Source of the DNA: Pholiota molesta
Lineage: Eukaryota; Basidiomycota; Agaricomycetes; Agaricales; Strophariaceae
Length of the DNA: 64,000 bases
Assembly (NCBI GenBank): GCA_014925825.1
Contig: JACGCK010000069.1
Coordinates: forward strand, 173,827 to 237,826
Direction: 5' to 3'
A program made the translations under genes and the position numbers. Position 1 is the first letter of the stretch; each line of letters starts with the position of its first letter. Positions 35,086 to 47,300 of the stretch are shown here, one piece after another. The notes below the pieces were generated by a model, which saw only the letters and a list, made by a program, of their open reading frames with translations, was not told where the DNA came from and did no database searches.

Positions 35086-36590
35086 TTCGCATTCTTGAAA
35101 GCAGCCAAGCCGAGTGGTTGATCTTCGCAATAGAAATTAGGGTCGTTGAATGACCGAGGGATGACAAAGAAAATGCCACTTACAAATTGCGTTGTAAAGG
35201 TTATCAGCAGGAGTGAACCCAGCATGCGAGCGAAGCGCGCTGGCATCGACCATCTCGGGAACGATCTCACCGATCGTCCGCGCACCGATCAGACGCATGT
35301 TCATCGCAAACTCACTGCGCAAGATCCCAACAGCACGCTCGCCGTCGTCCTGCACGTAGCTCGAAAACGCGTACAGGTAATCCGCTCCCGACGCCGACCG
35401 CCGACGCGCCGAGGGCGATGGCTTTGAGCACGTCGCTCGCATGCCGGACGCCGCCGTCGACGAAGACAGCGAAGTTGGGGTTCTGCCACGATCCTTTGGT
35501 CTTGAGTGCGGCGACGATGTCGATGAGATTCTCGATGCCGGAGAGACTCGTGTCGAGCTGGCGGGCACCGTGGTTGCTGGGATCAATGAAAGACTATAAA
35601 TGATGTCAGAAAAAACATTCGAGAGGTACGGCTGGCGATCTTACGCTGATGGCTCTGGCGACACCTTGATCCTTCTTGAGGTCCGATTGACCATCTTGAA
35701 TCTTCACGCCCACACCATCATCAACGAACTTCTAACGCATTCCTTCTCGCGCCGAGCGAGCTGCGGCCCATCGACAGTGATGAAGAGGGCTTTCACGACG
35801 CGCTTCTCAGCGTGTTGGACGTATTTCTTTGTGATCTCTCTGTCGCAGTTCACATACCTAGCAATGACCGATTTCAGTCGTCAGTGCACTGCTAGCGAAC
35901 CACAACGGGTGGTTGCGTACAATTGGAGGAAGAAGGCTGGCCGGGTTGAGCGGCATCTGCGATCTCGTTGAAGGAGCACGAGGCCAAAGTAGGAATCTCT
36001 AAATGACAATGAGGTTAGATATTTTCGTGTCGAAATGATAAACGCAGGTCGGAGTAGATCACCATTTTGATAACACCATGCTTGCCGGCCGCTCTTGTGG
36101 AGCTGAATTCGCCATCTGGACGGCCTAGTTAACCAAGGGCTGTCGCGGACTAAGATATAGTCGATACCAACAAGGATGAAAGCGACATTCCGTCCTACAA
36201 TGCGCACAGGCAGCGAAGATTTGCAACCAAGGTTGTTGACCAATCCACGGTTCGTCACATCGCGAAGGACACAAAGACGGAACCTAACTCTGCTTGTTTC
36301 GTGAGCTAAATGCCTGAAAAAACAAACAAGGATGGAACGCACCTTTGGTACGCAGCACGATTTTCGCGAATTGTGATCTCGTCGTCTGAGGCAGAAGAAT
36401 TGTATGCCCAAGCTTTGGGTGGAAGAACAGCTTTCGCTACAGCCTAATCAACGGACCGCCTGAACAACTAGCTGAATATCGAGAGGAAGAACGTTACCTT
36501 AAATCATGGAGGTTGAGAATTTTAAACCACCCACCCCTCCTGCCCAAATTGATCTCAATCTGCGCCTTCAAATCCACCTGCCCCAGCCGA
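35086..36590 (-). pseudogene. FMN-dependent alpha-hydroxyacid dehydrogenase (cytochrome b2/lactate oxidase type) pseudogene
   Basis: Reading the minus strand, fragments of the family appear in order: [129 protein letters not shown] and [20 protein letters not shown], then MNMRLIGARTIGEIVPEMVD. The segment that normally links FIDPS to SNHG, which carries the FMN-binding lysine strand, is absent. The TALGKLG segment is also missing, and several single-base shifts separate the blocks. It therefore looks non-functional. It may have been an accessory gene of the neighbouring cluster. Confidence 0.75.
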
Positions 36591-38111
36591 CCAAATCAAT
36601 CCAGCGCTCGACATTGCGGCGAGCTCGCGCCTGGCGACGTGGCGCGGACCTTGGAGCGGGTCGTACGGATCTCGCGTAGTCGTCGAGGCTGTAGCAGACC
36701 ATGAGCAACGACGGAGGAAACGGAGACGCAGGCCGCCTGCCGCCTCGAGAAGCGGGTGTATGGCCAGTTGGGATGGGACGCGAGCGCGGTCCGCAGGGAT
36801 TCATGGCTGCCGCGAACGACGCGGCCGCAGGCGATGATCATACATTATCAACACCACCACCACGACTCGCTCGCTCGCCCTTGCGCGAGCATCTCTCCGT
36901 TCGCATCAGGACGGCGTTCGAATTCTTCCCCTGCGCGCGTTCTAGGGTGCAGTGATGCTGGCACGCCGTATCAGTACCATACAGCTTGTGCGATGGTCTC
37001 CCTTTGCCGCAGACGGCTGGTCTTCCAGGACGTTAAGTAGATGAAGTGAGGAAAGACTCTAGCGATGTAACACACCTGGACCGAGTTGAAAGACAGCCTT
37101 CATCTACGTTCCCAGCGCCTCGGTGTCCTTGCCAATGAGTACCAGGCGGCGGAGTCCACCAGACCGATATCACCCGTGTCGAATGCCCAGCGTATCTCCC
37201 GTTTCGCGACTACGCTTGCATTCGAATTGCGTTCTCGGTTCGCGGGGTTTGGTCGGTGCCTTGTTGCTCGCGGTTTGCATGCATGGCATGCGAGGTATTA
37301 CGACACAGCGCCTGTCCAGCGAGCGGTAGTATTGAGCAACGGTTCGAGTGATGATGAGAGCTGATGAGAGGCAGGATAGGACGTCTTTGTTGGCGTTGGA
37401 GTCTCGGAACCAACGGACCGGTTGTGATATGTGATGCGTGACATGTGACGGAAACCCCATTGTCAGGGCCCAGGTAAAATTTGCATCACGCTGTCTAAAC
37501 TGCAGCGTCCAACCCTTTCTCAGTCCACCATATGCAGGCGCACGATCCCAAGGGACAGGCGCTTCATCTCCTTGAGGTGTTCGCCAACCACCTGAGCTAT
37601 ACATCTTACAGAGCAAGTAAGCAGGCTTATCATATCTTTCTGTCTGTGGATGGCTGTCCTCCAGGCTCCAGGGCTATTTCGTTTTTTTGCGACGCTCAAT
37701 TGCACCAGTTTCCATCTTGGTTCTATATCCTACTTCACCCTCCTCGATGCTCGTTGCAGCACATATCTTCTTATACCAGCGGCGTCTGCTTGAGTCGTAG
37801 GTTGGGCGAGAAACATCCATATGAGTTGGGGTGGACGATGCGCAGTTAGGAGTATGGTTGAAAACGAGGTTGAGGACGGTGATACTCCATGTAAAACCCT
37901 CGATGGTTATCTGGTACAAGCTAAGCTCAATTTTGCGCAATTATCCCTGATTGATTGATTTACGCCTGTTTCATTTTGGGCTTGTTGCTGTTGAGATATC
38001 CAGATTGTTCGCGTTTTTGCTTGTTCTTGGATGGTGCTGCCGTTCTGCTCTGCGTTGCTACTTGTCTTGTCTTTGTTTGTGCTGGGTGCATCTCTATGGT
38101 CTTCCAATACA
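36591..38111. other. Upstream repeat blocks of the third peroxidase copy
   Basis: 36690-37150 matches 8640-9300 (inverted) and partly 26290-26500. 37490-37640 matches 25860-26040. Short frames show no domain. Confidence 0.45.
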
Positions 38112-39966
38112 ATGCGCGGACTCGCTTTCCTCGTCTTATCGAATTTATTTCTCCACAGTGCACTCTTCGCGACCACGCCGGCGTACCAATTGCCAGAGCC
38201 GCAGTACCCCCTCGGCGTCGTCTGGGGCGTCGCCTCCTGCGCGGGAACCATCCTCCCCTTCCGCGGCGGCAGCATCGACGCCCTCTCCCCAGGCCGCTTC
38301 GGCTCTTCAGCACCCCGCGTCTCTCTCACACTTGTTGATTGTGTCATAATGCTAATGCAACGTATAATACCAATAGTATGAATTCGCCAGCGGCGTTCAA
38401 CGCGACCTGCGCTGGGGCTGCTCGGGCGCATGATCCACACCATCCCGAGCAATGTGCCGCTCACAGACGCGATCAACCCATTCAAGGCCACCTCCGCGCA
38501 GCTCGCGATTCGAGATGGTCAGCTCCTCTTCGACGTCCTCGTCCGCGTACGTGCATCCGCCCTCGCACCCCCCCCCCCCCCCTTGCCCATGCCCGCTAAC
38601 ATTTCATCTCTCAAGGTCGCGGTCACCGCCGCGGACGAGAACGCCAACACCACGCCGCGCTCCATCACGCTGTACTGGTGCGACGCGCGCGGGCCCACAC
38701 CGAACTGCCCCTCTGACACCGTGTCCTTCACCACGATCGCGCACCCGACGCAATTCAACGACGTGCTCGTCTCCCCAGTGACGCAGGCGCTGCACACGGG
38801 GTTCGTCGAGTATGAATGAGCTGGCGGTGTCGGTGGACCCGGGACGGGGCATGGGGAGATTCTGGTTTGAAGCACTGAGTGCACCGAGGCGGGCGTGCTG
38901 CAGGACAATGAAGGGGCGGGGTATGCAGTGGATGATGCGCTGACGTTTTTGCCGCTGATGGGCGGGAGTGCGGGGCGGGGGCGGTGGTGTTTGATGTTGG
39001 GGTATGTGCTCCGGTTCTCTGCTCTAACCGATTCTGCCTTAATGCGCACGAGGCTGCGTGCAGTAGAAGACCGAATGTACTGCTGACACCTTTTTCCCCC
39101 TTGGAATAGATCCTCAGCAACTCGCCGCCGACACTCGCGACGGTGCAGGCGTACGACAACACCTTCCGCGCCGCGCCGAGCGCCGTTCGCCACCACCGCA
39201 CCCATCGTGCCCATCTCCAGTTCTTGAAACTACACCCTCGCCGCGCTCCCGCCTACGCTTCTCGGGTACGCGCTCTACACCGCGCGCTTCACCACGCCGA
39301 ACAGCACCGCTGGCCGCCCGACGGTGGACATCGCGGTCGAGGTCGACGGAATGGCGCACGCAGTGGACTTGATGCGCGCGCCGGCTGCGGGCGCGGCGGA
39401 GCGCGCGGTGCCGAGCGCGGCGGTTGGCGCGGCGGCGAGCACGACGGCGGCGGGGGTGTCGACCGCGGCGGTGTCGTCGCCCCACAGCGCCCCTCGTGCC
39501 CGTCGCCAATTCCACGAACTACACCCTCGCCGCGCTTCCGCCCACGCTCCTCGGGTACGCGCTCTACACCGCGCGCTTCACCACGCCGAACAGCACCGCG
39601 GGCCGCCCGATGGTGGACATCGCGGTGGAGGTCGACGGGGTCTCGCACGCGGTGAACTTTGCGCGCCCGCTGCCGGTGGGCGCGGTGCGGCGTGCGGTGG
39701 CGACCGCGGCGGTGGGCGCGCCGGCGAGCACGACGGTGGCGGGGGTGCCGACGGCTGGGGCGGGTGCGAGTGCGAGTGTGACGGCGGGCGGGGAGTGGGA
39801 GCCAGGCGTTTGGGGCTGGGAGGCTGACGGTGGGTGGGTTGCTGCAGGGGCTGGCGGTGTTGGTGGCGGGCAGTGGGATGGTGCTGGGGTGGGCGATGCG
39901 GGTGTGGTAACCGATGAGGATGGGCATGGGCGCGGGAGCTGCGTGCGCGGCGTCGGTGAGGATTGA
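38112..39966 (+). pseudogene. Haem peroxidase pseudogene P3 (two internal deletions, duplicated C-terminal module)
   Basis: Exon 1 (MRGLAFLVLSNLFLHSALFA, AYQLPEPQYP) is fused directly to the exon-4 region LGVVWGVASCAG, with LPFRGGSIDALSPGRFG after it. That region is in turn fused to the end of intron 5 and exon 6 (MNSPAAFNATCAG). Both haem histidine segments are lost. Further on, the module LGYALYTARFTTPNSTAGRP plus VDIAVEVDG occurs twice in tandem (about 39200-39475 and 39480-39760). The poly-C run at 38569-38582 also lies here. Confidence 0.8.
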
Positions 39967-41186
39967 GCTATTGTTGATGGGTTATTGAGGTTTTAGTAAC
40001 TTGGCTATTCGACAATGGATGGACATTCAGCACTGCTCGTGGTGTATATCATCCGATAAACGACTTCCTTCACAAATTTAAAAATACGGGCGCGATAGTA
40101 CTGACCGTTACTGAACCGCACCACAACTGTCTGCTGCTCAGCCGCAGATTCTAGTGTCAGTGCATGGGCAGATGTATTGACCCGGTGAGGACGTCGGCGT
40201 GCGCATGAATCAGGCATGGATCCTGTAAACCTGGGAATTGTCTATGGAAGCTGCGAACAACATTGACACGGGCAAGTCTTGGCATCGTACCTTCTCAATT
40301 GGGCAGCGGGGAACTGTAGTATGTTCTTGAGTAACTCGGGTTTGCCGGAGAAGCCCCTGTAATCAGACCACCTGCTGTTTCCTCATGTCACGATCTTCTC
40401 TCACGGAAAGTTTGAAAGCGTCATGATAAGCAGCCCTTGCGGTACTTGTTGTAGTCCTCCGATTGAAAAGAAGAGATGTCCCTCCCTCATCAAACCCAAC
40501 ACTTCTGTCCCGACTCAATAATAGGTGTTCTGTTCAAAGGGTTCTTTGCATCACTCCGTAACTGAGATGTTTGATATCTGCCGCAGCTGTGGCTTGCGAG
40601 CAAAATTGGTTTATTGTTCTGGTGAGCGCCCAATTTTTGTTTGAAGAACCGTTACTTGTGCTAATGATGAGTGCTATTCAGGATGACGGAATCACCGGAG
40701 TTTCGATAACATACAGTGGAAGAACGATTGTGACAGAACTTGCCGTGTACGTATAGCTCCTGTTACGCTAATTTTGCCCTTGTGTGCATGCACGCATTTT
40801 CCTGAGCACCCGCTGCACGTACTTCGGGCTCACGGCTCTTGAGCTAGTTCGTCATGTTTCTGTCCATTTGTCCTCACTGACTAGTCGTTCTTCCTTCTCC
40901 ACATGCGTGCATGTTCGCGTCAGGTATTTTCCTTGCTTATAACGAATCACTCTTGAAAAAATTCTGTTGCTCTGGGAAACGATACGAGTAGAATTAGCTA
41001 GGAGGAGTGCCTCTGGGCCGGCTCTGACAAAGTTTCTCTACACTTCTCGAAGTTTAACGTCCACTATAAGGAATGATACAACCCATGCGTCAGGCTTAAA
41101 GCGCCTGTAAGGTCTACAAGTATAATTGACGATAGAAATAATCAGTCGTAGAGCCAACAGCAATTATAGGCCCTATTATATATCCG
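39967..41186. other. P3 3' flank
   Basis: It matches 27900-28960 up to about 40905 and includes a second relic of the 9440-11202 gene tail (40050-40220, HALTLESAAEQQ). The flank then becomes unique before the UbiA gene. Confidence 0.5.
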
Positions 41187-42573
41187 CTATTGCTGAACTA
41201 GTAAGGTCGATTTATTAATCCAGTTTACCACGTTGTTGAACAGGCTTACCACGGCCAAGCAGGATTTCGGAGAATCCAAATCTAAATGCCAGAATTGGAA
41301 CGCCAAATGTACACCTAAAATACACACGGCGATGAAATAAGGAGCACTTTGCTGGTTTAAAAGGCCGGCCGTTGTGAGGAATCCAATAAACATAAAAGCG
41401 TGAAAGGCCAGGAACTGTTTAGTGTTTTTTGTAGACTTGAACAGCAATGCGGTAGACTTGACACCGATATTTATGTCGTCTTTCTTGTCTTGACTTCCAT
41501 AGATTGTGTCTGCACAATTCCTCAATATTATTCTGACAAATTGGACAGCTAACCTTACCATACCACATTGTCCAGCTATGGGAAAACATGAATATGGATC
41601 CTATGAAACTGTCGAGCACTCACAACCAAGTTGCAACAACGAGATGAATGCTACTCTGTGTTATAGATCCAGCAGCGCATGCCCAGGACATTAAAGCTCC
41701 AGTGTTAAATGCGAATCCTGTGAGTATTGATAAAAATCGCACCGGGAAATATGACATCGGGAGGAGGAGTACATACCGAGCCAAGCTTGTGGCCAATATG
41801 ACACACGCTTGATAAACGGGTAGCCTCCAGCTAAAGGGTAAAGCGTCACAAGGCCAATGACACGTCTATATAGTAGCGTCTCAGTGTCAAGTGACATTTT
41901 CGAAAATTCTAAGCGACAAGAAAAACGCACATTTGCCTATTTCCGAGTGCAAGCAGGGACGAGAGAAGCATTAAATGCAAGCATAAGAATATTAATGCTC
42001 CCACAACTGAGATACGCCCAGTGGCTAACGGGCGATGTTTCGTACGCTCTACCAGAGAGTAAGCAATAGACGCCAACCGTGTGATGAATGCATTACTTAC
42101 CGACAAGTCGATCGATATTTCTATCGATGATGTCGTTCCATATACATCCAGTGCCTATTGCTGGTGTCAATGCTCTGTTATTCGGCTTATATACAGTGAA
42201 TACATACTGTATAGGTGTAAGGATACATAGAATACCAGATAAAAGCAGAGCTGACCTTCGCACAAATAGAAACCAGATAGATCCGACAATAAGGTACTTC
42301 AGGAAGGATAGCACCGGAATTTTGGCAGCAGTTGCCGCCATTGACAGGCCCCATACTGGTATTATACGGTAAGAATTTGCAATTACAAGGCAACTCGTAC
42401 ACTACTAACCATAAGGCCATATGATAAGGAGGGCTCCTGCTGGCTTATTCAAGCGAGCGAGTTCAATCTACGGCGAATAAATACGTTAAATCACATGAAG
42501 TTAGAGTAGTTTAGTCAAGAAAACTCACCCATGGACGACTAATAAGTAGAAGAGAATGAATGCTAATAGACAT
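41187..42573 (-). CDS. UbiA-family prenyltransferase
   Basis: This is a multi-exon minus-strand gene. I chose the ATG at 42573 (MSISIHSLLLISRPW) because it splices in frame to IELARLNKPAGALLIIWPY. The following exons give WGLSMAATAAKIPVL, then SGTGCIWNDIIDRNIDRLV. The first Asp-rich motif, NDxxDxxxD, is complete. Next come ERTKHRPLATGRIS, YPFIKRVSYWPQAWLGFAF, and SWTMWY joined to DTIYGSQDKKDD, the second Asp motif, before GVKSTALLF. Several membrane helices are visible. Such enzymes transfer a prenyl chain to an aromatic ring, as in 4-hydroxybenzoate polyprenylation or fungal meroterpenoid pathways. With two FAD monooxygenases nearby, a secondary-metabolism role is likely but inferred. Some small introns are only approximately placed. 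Confidence 0.85.
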
Positions 42574-44370
42574 GTTTACATGAATCACGTCTAACATCCA
42601 AGGTAGATACTTCTCTTATACGATTTTTACGATAAATATCTAAGCCTGTAAATAATGAAAACTCAATCAAGATATTCTGCGTACGACTTGGATCTGCTAT
42701 CAATATGATTAAAGGATTATTTATAAGTCATACATGCCCGCGAAACACATGCCCCCGAAACGCTGGTATGAGCAGATTTAATGATGGCCATGCCTTATCA
42801 GAATATCAGAAGGTAGAGATATAGCACTAAATTATACTTTCGGCTGCTCTTGCCCTCCATGTGTGTAGTGTAACTATAATGAAGAATCAAGATAACAAAA
42901 TGAACTACCGATTCAAAACAGGGAAGTGATTCATCTACAAGTATGCGGATCAGGGTAATCCTCCTCCTCGTAGTATGTATATTTTAAATAGCTACATTGT
43001 TTCCACAGTCGCCCCAAGGTATGTAAAATCTCGTAGAAAGGAGCGATCTTATGATATAACTTGAACCATGTTAACAAAATACTGCTTCGACACACTGATC
43101 AATCCCAACCCATGATCTAATCCATCCAGCCTGTGCTTGACGTGGACTCTTGACGAGATTCTATTTCAGCGCATCAAGATTGTGAGAAACTCAAGATAAA
43201 CTTCGAGCGGCTTCTTGGAATTGACCTTCTGAGTCTGAACACCTTTCTCAGTGATGTCGCTTGACTTCACACCAGTGAAGGTACAGCTCTTCACTCACGG
43301 TGACTCTAAGGACAAGGACAAACATCTTCGGCGTCCATCATTCTAGCGCGCGTCCTTGGCACGTACGCCGTACGTTCACACCTGCACTTCTACTTTGATT
43401 TTTGATGGATCCGGTCAATGGACCACGTCGGAAGTGAGAGGAGCAAGAATAAGTGGCATGGATACAGCAGCGGGTACTAGGAACGGGTCCCAAAATGGGA
43501 ATGACGTACGTCACGGCCATTCGGAATTTCTCACAATGCACTCCGAATTTAGGGACCTGAAAATAACCAACATAAACGGGCGTCATTCCCTCCGTTCTGG
43601 CAATACCTTCCATCTTTAAGAACCCATATCATTATATTTGGAAATCAATCAGAAACTACTGGGCCCTTCTCAGGCCCATCTAGCTTGGAGAAGGTTGTGC
43701 ATCAATTGTGCATGCATTCAAGACACCTGGTGAACTGTTCGCGTAACTGTTGACTAAGTATCCCGAAAACTGTCTTCGGGACACTTCCGCGAACGATTAC
43801 ATGAAGTGTGACGGTTATCCTGTCACCCAACCCAGCCCAACTTGTTTTTTTTTGCGTAGCCCAGCGTGGCACCGCCGCAGCGGCGTGCACCGGCGTGCGT
43901 AAGCGTGCATGCTGGGATGTCAGGGGTGGGGTCGGCGGGAGTCCGGCGTGGGTCGACGTGCGCAGACGGCGTACAGTGTTCTGTGAGACATAGACCTCAA
44001 ATTGCCTACGGGCGCCTCAGGTGCTGACTGTCGGCCTTATCATCTAACTACGTTATGACACTTTACTAAGCACAGCGTCGTTCGTCCAGTGCGTGTCTCA
44101 GCATTCATCCGCGTGAATAAGCGTGCATCGAGCGTGCACGCTCGATGTACCGACGTGGACGTGCGTGAGAAATCCCAGCCCTTCCCGCCCAACGTGCACG
44201 CCGATACACTCTAGCGCGTCCGGCGTGCATTCGGCGTGCATGAGCTCAGGGGGGCGCGAGGTGAGCGACCAGCGTGCGTAAGCGTGGACAAGCGTGGACA
44301 AGCGTGCGCGGCATGCGCCACGCTGGGTCACGCAAAAAGCAATCTCCTGACACGATGCACATCCGCCTTC
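42574..44370. other. Intergenic with GCGTGC-rich islands
   Basis: A possible coding tail on the minus strand near 43265-43160 (ending KPLEVYLEFLTILMR) is unassigned. From 43860 to 43980 and from 44090 to 44340, the motif (A)GCGTGC and its complement GCACGC recur many times in short, irregular spacing. Confidence 0.45.
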
Positions 44371-47300
44371 TTTTTTTTTTTTTTTTTTTTTTTTTGGTGG
44401 AGCCTTCTTACGTCTGACTACAGACAAAAGTCGTTCGTCAAGGCGTGGCTATAGGTGCGAGGAATTAAACCTCACGAGGGGGGGACAAAAAGAACGGAAA
44501 ATATGGATGCCGACCAGGGGGAAATGCATGAGCGCACACCTCTCTAAAGGTAGTGTGGGGCTTGGATACTACGCTGAGTATTTTTCAGCGATTGCGTCCC
44601 GGGGGACGCAACACTGTATCCTCACCCACTAAAACCCCCTTCATCCATATCCAGTCTTCGGGCATAGAGTTCTCATTTTTTAGAGTTCCTGCCCATGTCT
44701 TTCTGACAAGGTCTTTAGTAATTTTCTTCCACTTGTATGCAGATTTTGTAGCCATAGCTTGGTCAAGCTTTATTCGTCTGTTAATTCGATGTCTCCACCT
44801 TGATACAATTTCATCTGGTTTGTGAATTTTTTCTGGGTCCTCTTCCCGATCTATTCTCCATTCACATCTCAATAACCATATAAGATATAGAGACTCAGTC
44901 ATTACTATTTTATATAGCCTATTAAGTGGTGCATTTTGGTTCCCTCCTGGTAATTTGAAGTTTGGAATTGTCGCTCCAGCTATGTCACCGATTCGTAAAT
45001 CATCAAAGTCAATACCTCGCTTTCTTAGAAGATCTTGAGCAAGTTGCCATACAGTTTCTTGGCCTGAGGCTTGACATTCAGTTTGTATATGTTCCATGCT
45101 TTCTAACTCATGGCATTCAGGGCATAATGCCCGGAATTCATATTGGGGAATTTTTTCCCAGTATGGACCTATCCGGAGGGATCCATGAATTAATCGGTAT
45201 AGGAATGCCCTTATTTTTTTGTCTATATTTGGATTCCTAATTGATGTCCAAATCAGCTTGTCTGTTGGGAATATTCCCCATCGATCTTTAGACGCCCATC
45301 TAATTATATCTAGCCATATCGTGGTGTTTCTCCTGGGGGCTAGGGTTGCTTCCTTCATTTCTCTTATTCCCCTATACAGTTCAGCTTGAGTCAGAGCTAT
45401 AAATTCTGCTCCTTCAACATCATAGTCTTCAGGAATTCGTAAGTCTATGTTATCGGCAATATCCTTTGCAGCTCCTTCCTTTGCTAGCTTATCTGCTTCT
45501 TCGTTACCTTTGTCGCCACTATGGCCTTTGACTTTAATAAAGTAGGTGTCTCCTCTGCGGCTTCTCAGGCTGGCTATTATTTTTTGAAGTATATTTTTGT
45601 TTGCTACATCAATCCAACCTTGTTTCTCTAGGCGTAAACCATTTTCATGGATGTTGTTAATTGCATATTGTGAGTCTGTAAATATGTTAAGTTTGGACTC
45701 TGTAGGCACTATTTCTATAGCTTTTAGTATCGCTATTAGTTCTCCTACATTATTTGATTGTTCAATCGGTTCTGGGATTCGAATTGCCTGATTCCGGGGA
45801 TCATTTTCCCCAAACCATATTCCGGCACCTGCTCTTGCATCTTCATGGCCATTATTTTCACATGATCCGTCAGTGTACACTGTTACTTCTGGAATTTGGC
45901 TCGTAATTGGTTCACCAACTGGGGGGCGCACTGATTCTGGGTGAATAACTTTTGTCACTCCAAAGATTCTATAGCCTTCTTCTATTGAGCAGATTTCAGT
46001 TTGCTTCCAGAAGGGCTGGTTTTGTTGTCTGTCTAGGCTGGTATGGGCTGTACCAGTCAGGACACCATTGTTGCATGGTTTGAATTTCTCTGGCAATTTT
46101 GTAATAATTTCATTTGCTTTCTTCGCACATTTATGTGGGCTGTCACACCCTTTTCTTCTTGTTTCCTTGCAGGTATTACATTTACAGTTTTTCCTTGCTT
46201 TGTGATCTGGGGAGCTCAGTAGCATTGAGTATTCTTTCATTTCCTTTACTGTCTGAATTTCGTGGTACTCTCTTAGACATACTGCTTCCTTGAGATTATT
46301 CACATTTGTCCGCCTTTTGGGGGTTTGGGATTGAGGTGTTGGTAATTCTTCTGGGGCACTTCTGCTGGTTTCACTTATGTGATACCATATTGGTAGGTCG
46401 TTTTTGAGATTTTCTGGTATAGAGGGAGGGTTGAATATTACGTTATATTTGTTTTTGACTTTGAGCATTTCTGCCAAGAGCTTTGGGATGGGGGAGACTC
46501 TAGATCTAGGTACTAGTTTGATGTTCTGTAGAGTTATATTTTTAATACTTGTAATATCCAGGTTTGTCATATAATGTGCAGCATTTGCTTTAAGAATTTC
46601 ATCTGCTACATAGGCCCATCTTGGCCTATTTTCCCCAATTGCACAGTATCTTTGGTACCTTCTTAATTCTATTGCCTCGTTTCTTGCCTGTATATCAAGT
46701 AGCTTTCGCCCACCAATTTTGACTGCAGCTTTTAAAGTATCAGCTTTTATCATGGACTTTGACTCGTCCCACATAAAGGAAATTTCCCTTTTGTTTAGTT
46801 TTCGAAGCACTTCTATGGGCATGCCTTGTACTCTTGTTAGATATTGGGTTCTTCCCCCTATTTCCATATTTACGATTAGGCGTCGCCCTTCCTGGGTTGG
46901 GTTTCCTTTTGCCCACCTGGCTAGATTTTCATCTATTTTCTCCAAAATTGGAGTCCATATTGAGACAGCATTTGTATTATTACCTATATATGCACCAAGC
47001 ATCCGGGTGTGATCACCCTCTTCCACTATTCTAATATTTTGTGGGATTTTTTCATCCCCCTCATTTAGCTGTCTAGTTGCTAGTACCCGCTCTCTATGCT
47101 CAGGTGTTCCTATTGGTAGAATTTCAGTCTTTTCCACATTGAATTTTGCTCCTGAAACTCTACACCATTTGTTTAGTATGCTTGTTAGGTCCTGGAAACT
47201 ATCGCTTTCAGATAGATATACAGATGTATCATCTGCGAATAGAGTTGTGATCAATCGGTCGATTTGACCTGGTAGATTAAATCCTTTTAAATCAGATTCC

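Noticed and set aside
44236..44454. Frame with a poly-phenylalanine run
   Set aside because: The Phe run is the LINE poly(A) tail read on the other strand.
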